Shown: positions 6,494-9,614 of the stretch, in pieces
Numbering within the stretch: position 1 is the stretch's first letter
How the letters are laid out: the number at the start of each line of letters is the position of its first letter
DNA from: Christensenellaceae bacterium
GTDB taxonomy: Bacteria; Bacillota; Clostridia; Christensenellales; DTU072
Length of the DNA stretch: 9,614 nucleotides
Reading direction: 5' to 3'
NCBI GenBank assembly: GCA_031260775.1
Contig: JAISKW010000112.1
Coordinates: 1-9,614, forward strand
The notes under the pieces: generated by a model
Told to the model about the DNA's origin: nothing
The model's input: only the letters and a program-made list of their open reading frames with translations
Databases searched by the model: none
Translations under genes and position numbers: made by a program

Positions 6494-6569
6494 ACACAAA
6501 GTGCGCGAACAATTGCGCCCTTTTTCTTTTGCTTTAATGGATAATTAAATTTTCATTGTCATTCTGCGC
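6494..6569 (-). repeat. Dispersed intergenic repeat, copy 2 (inverted relative to copy 1)
   Basis: The reverse complement runs from GCGCAGAATGAC (6569-6558) through an AT-rich TTATCCATTAA block (6544-6534) to GGGCGCAATTG and CTTTGTGT (6501-6494), colinear with 2087-2181 but about 18 bases shorter. Together the two copies flank the glnN-amt pair in opposite orientation, 4.3 kb apart, each next to a gene end. This non-coding stretch between amt and the aspartate kinase gene (6327-6735) otherwise holds only the direct repeat, the hairpins and the promoter listed separately; bases about 6583-6650 show nothing recognisable. Confidence 0.75.
6498..6530 (+). terminator. Intrinsic terminator downstream of amt
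   Basis: AAAGTGCGC (6498-6506) pairs with GCGCCCTTT (6515-6523) with one internal mismatch and an 8-nt loop. The T-rich run continues to 6530 (TTTTTCTTTT from 6521). It lies 172 bp after the amt stop, within repeat copy 2, and its sequence resembles the hairpin at 2146-2183. Confidence 0.65.
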
Positions 6570-6582
6570 GAAGTCGCAGAAT
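6561..6582. repeat. Perfect 8-bp inverted repeat (ATTCTGCG hairpin)
   Basis: ATTCTGCG (6561-6568) and CGCAGAAT (6575-6582) flank a 6-nt loop, CGAAGT. On the minus strand this reads as a GGATTCTGCG...CGCAGAATGAC palindrome of a style I recognise as a common dispersed intergenic repeat in many bacteria. It abuts and overlaps repeat copy 2; copy 1 keeps only one arm of it. Confidence 0.65.
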
Positions 6583-6657
6583 CCACACATGAGCGCGCCA
6601 ATAAAAGCCGGTTGAATAGTGCGGCAAGCGATTGTCCTCGTCTCCGTTTGTTTACAA

Positions 6658-6686
6658 TTCATAAATTAAACTTAATGCTTTATAAT
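6658..6686 (+). promoter_or_regulatory. Putative promoter of the aspartate kinase gene
   Basis: A perfect TATAAT (6681-6686) lies 17 bp from TTCATA (6658-6663), which matches TTGACA at four of six positions, inside a strongly AT-rich stretch. A start near 6693 gives a leader of about 43 nt, too short to hold a lysine riboswitch. Confidence 0.6.
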
Positions 6687-6735
6687 TAATATAAATAGAG
6701 ATGCAGATATTTAATCTAAGGCATATAGATAAAAA

Positions 6736-8043
6736 ATGAGAACCTGTAAATTCGGCGGCACGTCGATGGCGAGCGCGGAGACCTTCAAGAGGGTCAAGGA
6801 CATTATTTTCAGCGAACCCGACAGGCAGTTCGTTATCGTATCCGCTCCGGGTAAGCGGTTTAAGGACGATGTTAAGGTCACCGACCTTTTGTATTCTGCC
6901 TTCGAAAAACGCGACGACAAAACCAACCCCGATTTGGCTTTAATCGAAAAACGCTTTTTAGAGCTTGAAAAAGACCTCGGCGTTAACGCGGGTATGGCGG
7001 CGGAGCTATCTACTATCCGAAAGCTTCTCCCGACAAAGAACAAAGATTACGCGGCTTCGCGCGGCGAATACCTCTCGGCAAAGCTGTTTGCCGCATTTTC
7101 GGGCTTCAATTTCGTCGACGCTTCGTGTATAATTAAGTTCGATAGGAAGGGGAATCTCGATTCGGAACGCACTTATGAACTCGTCTCGCACATTCCGCCG
7201 CAGACGGTAATCCCGGGTTTTTACGGCGACGACGTTCGGGGCGAAATCCGCACATTCTCGCGCGGCGGCAGCGACGTAACGGGCAGCATTGTCGCGCGCG
7301 GCACGGGCAGCACGCTGTACGAAAACTTTACCGACGTTGACGGCTTTATGACCGCCGACCCGCGTATTGTGGATAACCCGAGAATTATGGACGTGCTTTC
7401 GTACGCCGAGCTTCGCGAGCTGGCGTATATGGGCGCGAATGTGCTTCATCCCGATTCGGTTTTACCCGTTTTGAAGGCGGATATTCCCATCAACATTAAA
7501 AACACCTTCGCGCCCGAAAAGAAAGGCACGCTCATACTCCCCACTCACGAGGTCAGAGCGCACCTTGCCGAGTACAGCCGCGGACCTATTACCGGGATAG
7601 CGGGCAAAACGAATTTCACGACGATTTTCATTGCGAAATCGATGATGAACAGCGAAATAGGCTTCGGCAAGCGCATTTTGGAGGTTTTGGACGAAAACCG
7701 CATCTCCTTCGAGCATCTGCCCACGGGTATAGATACGATGAGCGTTATAATTTCGGGCGACGTTTCCGACGAAATTATCGACAGACTCATTGACGGCATT
7801 TACGACCGTACCGAGCCGGACAAAATCAAATTGTTCCGTAACCTTTCGCTCATAGCGGTTGTGGGTCACGGAATGGTTGAAACGCCGGGTATCGCCGCAA
7901 GGACTTGCACGGCACTGTACAAGAGCGGAATTAACATCCGTATGCTTGACCAAGGGTCGTCGGAGCTTAACATTATTGTCGGCGTTAAAGATAACGATTA
8001 TAAAAACGCGCTAAAAGCTATATATAAGGAGTTTAACGCGTAG
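6736..8043 (+). CDS. lysC: Aspartate kinase
   Basis: It phosphorylates aspartate with ATP to aspartyl phosphate, the first step toward lysine, diaminopimelate, methionine and threonine, in the cytoplasm. The 435-residue protein has the amino-acid-kinase N-terminus KFGGTSMA (5-12), SAPGK (36-40), SRGEYLSAKL (108-117), the FSRGGSDVTG loop (174-183) and TDVDGFMTADPR (199-210). Residues about 284-435 form paired ACT-type regulatory domains with GIDTMSVIIS (331-340) and QGSSELNIIVGV (406-417), so allosteric feedback by an end-product amino acid is expected; which one cannot be read from sequence. The length fits monofunctional clostridial aspartokinases, and no homoserine dehydrogenase domain is attached. 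The ATG at 6736 gives the family start MRTCKFGGTS. Only a weak TAAGG (6717-6721) lies upstream, at a long spacing. No other amino-acid pathway gene is adjacent. Confidence 0.95.
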   Translation: MRTCKFGGTSMASAETFKRVKDIIFSEPDRQFVIVSAPGKRFKDDVKVTDLLYSAFEKRDDKTNPDLALIEKRFLELEKDLGVNAGMAAELSTIRKLLPTKNKDYAASRGEYLSAKLFAAFSGFNFVDASCIIKFDRKGNLDSERTYELVSHIPPQTVIPGFYGDDVRGEIRTFSRGGSDVTGSIVARGTGSTLYENFTDVDGFMTADPRIVDNPRIMDVLSYAELRELAYMGANVLHPDSVLPVLKADIPINIKNTFAPEKKGTLILPTHEVRAHLAEYSRGPITGIAGKTNFTTIFIAKSMMNSEIGFGKRILEVLDENRISFEHLPTGIDTMSVIISGDVSDEIIDRLIDGIYDRTEPDKIKLFRNLSLIAVVGHGMVETPGIAARTCTALYKSGINIRMLDQGSSELNIIVGVKDNDYKNALKAIYKEFNA

Positions 8044-8063
8044 CGGTAAACGACGAATCGGGG

Positions 8064-8089
8064 GGTTCGAATGGCGAGCGAAGCGAACC
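8064..8089. repeat. Small inverted repeat after lysC
   Basis: GGTTCG (8064-8069) and CGAACC (8084-8089) flank AATGGCGAGCGAAG. The CGAGCGAAGCGAA-type core resembles common dispersed palindromic repeats. There is no T-run. Confidence 0.45.
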
Positions 8090-8099
8090 TGAGAACTGC

Positions 8100-8124
8100 G
8101 TTGGGGGTGTGTTACACCCCCAAC
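8100..8124 (+). terminator. 11-bp perfect hairpin downstream of lysC
   Basis: GTTGGGGGTGT (8100-8110) pairs perfectly with ACACCCCCAAC (8114-8124) around a GTT loop, 56 bp after the lysC stop. The stem is GC-rich and very stable but has no T-run on either side, so it may act as a transcription pause or mRNA 3'-end stabiliser rather than a classic intrinsic terminator. Confidence 0.6.
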
Positions 8125-8131
8125 TTACAGA

Positions 8132-8212
8132 TTAGGAGAGGCAGTACAAACTTTTGTTATAAGGATATTAAAAAACGGATATTAAAAATATAATTTAGGA
8201 GAGTAGTACAAT
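8132..8212 (+). repeat. Nested direct repeats before glgD
   Basis: TTAGGAGAGGCAGTACAA (8132-8149) recurs as TTAGGAGAGTAGTACAA (8195-8211), 63 bp apart. Between them GGATATTAAAAAA (8163-8175) recurs immediately as GGATATTAAAAA (8177-8188) with a 14-bp period. Each long repeat contains a Shine-Dalgarno-like AGGAG but no suitably spaced start codon in the glgD frame; stop TAG 8204 lies in that frame. A TATAAT at 8189-8194 sits between the repeats and could be the glgD -10 box, although no good -35 is visible at 17 bp. Confidence 0.65.
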
Positions 8213-8251
8213 CGAAATAAATTTGTGCCATTAACGGCATTACAAATAAAT

Positions 8252-9364
8252 ATGAACCAAAAAATGATGAGCGTTCTTTTCGCGGAAGGGGACGAGGGAA
8301 AATTTAACGACCTCACCTTTCACCGTACCACGGCGAGTTTGCCGTTCGGCGGCAGGTACAGGTTGATAGACTTCGCGCTGTCTAACCTCGTAAACAGCGG
8401 CGTTACGCGCGTGGGAATCGTCACAAAAAGCAACTATTCGTCGCTTATGGACCACATCCGTCAGGGGCGCGATTGGGATTTGAACCGCAAAAACTCCGGA
8501 ATTGCGGTGTTCCCTCCCTATGTTCTAAACACCGCGCGCGACGTTTTCAAAGGCAAAATTGAGGCCCTTAGCGCGCTCGGCGACTATATCCGCCCCGCCT
8601 CGGAGGACTATATAATAATCGCGAACTGCAACGTTGCGGCGAACATCGACTATCAAGCCATTCTTGAAGAACACATCAAAAACGGCGCGGGCATCACTCT
8701 CGTTTGCAAAAAAGGCAAAGCCGCTTCCTCAAAACGCCTCGAACTCGTCAAGGACGACTCGGGCAAAGTCACCGAGCTTTCCTATGCGCAAGACTCGCAG
8801 GACGAAAAGTTATTGAGCCTCAATATGTGCATCACGGGCAAAGAATACATTCTTGACCTCGTCGAAAACGCACACCGCAAGGGTTACGTTGACTTCGAAA
8901 AGGACATACTCTTCGATGAGGTCAAAACCGGCACGGTTTACGCGTGCGAGTTGGATTCCTATGTTTCGGTTGTTGAAGACATCAACACCTACTACGACGA
9001 AAGTATGAAGCTTCTTGACTACAACAGCCGCAAAGCCCTGTTCGGACAAGACAAAAAGATATACACAAAGGTTAAGGACAGCACTCCCACCGTTTACGGC
9101 GAGGACAGCAAAGCGAAAAACTGCCTTATTGCCGACGGGTGCGAAATTCACGGCACGGTTGAGAACTCCATTCTTTTCCGTAACGTAAAAATCAACAAAG
9201 GCGCGGTTGTGCGCGACTGCATCATTATGGAGGACACCGAAATCGGCACGAACGCCGAGCTTAACTTCGTTATCACCGACAAGGGCGTTACCGTCCGCGA
9301 CGACCGCAAGTTCAGCGGGTTCACTACATACCCGATTGTAATCGGCAAAAACCGCACCGTATAG
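8252..9364 (+). CDS. glgD: GlgD, non-catalytic subunit of glucose-1-phosphate adenylyltransferase
   Basis: GlgD pairs with catalytic GlgC to form ADP-glucose pyrophosphorylase, which makes the ADP-glucose used for glycogen. Numbered from ATG 8252 the protein has 370 residues, the usual GlgD length. LPFGGRYRLIDFALSNLVNSG (30-50) and TKSNYSSLMDHI (58-69) are family signatures. The GlgC glycine-rich GGxGxRL loop is replaced by AEGDEGKFNDL (11-21), the Lys of RAKPAVPFGG is Thr (HRTTASLPFGG, 24-34), and the catalytic-Asp region reads ANCNVAANID (124-133), so catalysis is not expected. Residues about 282-345 form left-handed beta-helix hexapeptides ending the protein. ATG 8252 is preferred by family alignment; GTG 8225 would add nine residues, and neither has a well-placed ribosome binding site. 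No glgC lies on either side, which is unusual because glgC and glgD are commonly adjacent. Confidence 0.92.
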   Translation: MNQKMMSVLFAEGDEGKFNDLTFHRTTASLPFGGRYRLIDFALSNLVNSGVTRVGIVTKSNYSSLMDHIRQGRDWDLNRKNSGIAVFPPYVLNTARDVFKGKIEALSALGDYIRPASEDYIIIANCNVAANIDYQAILEEHIKNGAGITLVCKKGKAASSKRLELVKDDSGKVTELSYAQDSQDEKLLSLNMCITGKEYILDLVENAHRKGYVDFEKDILFDEVKTGTVYACELDSYVSVVEDINTYYDESMKLLDYNSRKALFGQDKKIYTKVKDSTPTVYGEDSKAKNCLIADGCEIHGTVENSILFRNVKINKGAVVRDCIIMEDTEIGTNAELNFVITDKGVTVRDDRKFSGFTTYPIVIGKNRTV

Positions 9365-9614
9365 TGATTATCGAAGCAAAAGACATCAAAAAGGAGTACA
9401 ACGGCGTCAGTGTTCTTAACGGCGTTAACTTCTCGGCGGAGCGCGGCGAGTTCATCTCCATTACCGGCGCGAGCGGCTCGGGGAAATCCACCTTTCTTTC
9501 AATCCTCGGCGGCATCGACCGTCCCACATCCGGGCAAGTCCTTTTGGACGGCGACGACATTACCAAAAAGAAAGAAAAAGAACTTGCTATCCTTCGCCGT
9601 TCAAAAATCAGTTT
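9364..9614 (+). CDS. ABC transporter ATP-binding protein, MacB/LolD-type (3'-truncated)
   Basis: GTG at 9364 shares its G with the glgD stop codon TAG (9362-9364) and opens a frame of 83 codons that runs off the window. The sequence reads VIIEAKDIKKEYNGVSVL, then Walker A GASGSGKST (about residues 38-46), LSILGGIDRPTSGQV and LDGDDI, ending in ELAILRRSKISF. The LGGxDxPTSG and LRRxKIxF signatures are typical of ATPases that partner MacB/FtsX-like permeases in export or lipoprotein/peptide handling. The signature motif, Walker B and the permease would lie to the right. No Shine-Dalgarno is visible; start-stop overlap suggests translation coupled to glgD. The next Met codons are too far inside, so GTG is the best start. 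Why it is coupled to glycogen metabolism is unknown. Confidence 0.9.
   Translation, partial: MIIEAKDIKKEYNGVSVLNGVNFSAERGEFISITGASGSGKSTFLSILGGIDRPTSGQVLLDGDDITKKKEKELAILRRSKIS

Noticed and set aside
6311..6512. Two overlapping minus-strand open frames downstream of amt
   Set aside because: They consist of translated hairpin and direct-repeat sequence rich in Pro, Ser, Arg and Lys, with no ribosome binding site or recognisable domain.
6690..6735. Lysine riboswitch before the aspartate kinase gene
   Set aside because: The predicted leader is only about 43 nt and AT-rich, far too short for the lysine aptamer, and no such folding pattern is visible upstream.

Overview
The window reads as chromosomal DNA of a Gram-positive-type anaerobe, most likely an uncultured member of the Clostridia. 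The reasons are a type III glutamine synthetase whose N-terminus looks clostridial, a GlgD-type non-catalytic ADP-glucose pyrophosphorylase subunit (a Bacillota hallmark), a clostridial-type aspartate kinase, and base composition near 50% GC with AT-rich intergenic regions. All six recognised genes are on the + strand. No tRNA, rRNA, CRISPR array or insertion sequence was seen.

Layout: (1) 2-2074 is the 3' part of a large modular exported or fibre-like protein: 30 Gly-X-Y collagen-like triplets, a short linker of the kind found in phage-fibre and collagen-like proteins, an SGNH/GDSL esterase domain with all four family residues, then about 290 residues of beta-rich modules. (2) 2340-4436 is glnN (GSIII) and 4578-6326 is an ammonium channel fused to a C-terminal PII signalling domain. 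(3) 6736-8043 is aspartate kinase. (4) 8252-9364 is glgD. (5) From 9364 to the window end is the start of an ABC transporter ATPase, whose GTG overlaps the glgD stop by one base.

The central part forms a nitrogen-assimilation module: the Amt domain brings in ammonium, the fused PII domain would gate the channel according to energy and carbon/nitrogen state, and GSIII fixes the ammonium into glutamine. The most notable regulatory signal is that both genes carry a strong hairpin plus U-tract only 17-20 nt before the start codon. For glnN it lies downstream of an excellent promoter (TTGACA-17-TAATAT). For amt there is no room for a promoter between the U-tract and the ribosome binding site. Transcription of either gene must therefore pass a terminator-like structure, and the two hairpins share an ordered set of short identical blocks. 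This is a candidate, possibly undescribed, attenuation or riboregulatory element controlling the pair.

A second structural signal is an intergenic repeat of about 76-95 bp, present in inverted orientation at 2087-2181 and 6494-6569, which brackets the glnN-amt unit and contains terminator-like hairpins. Smaller repeats lie after amt, after the aspartate kinase gene and before glgD. All functional calls rest on motif recognition by eye; no database search was run.
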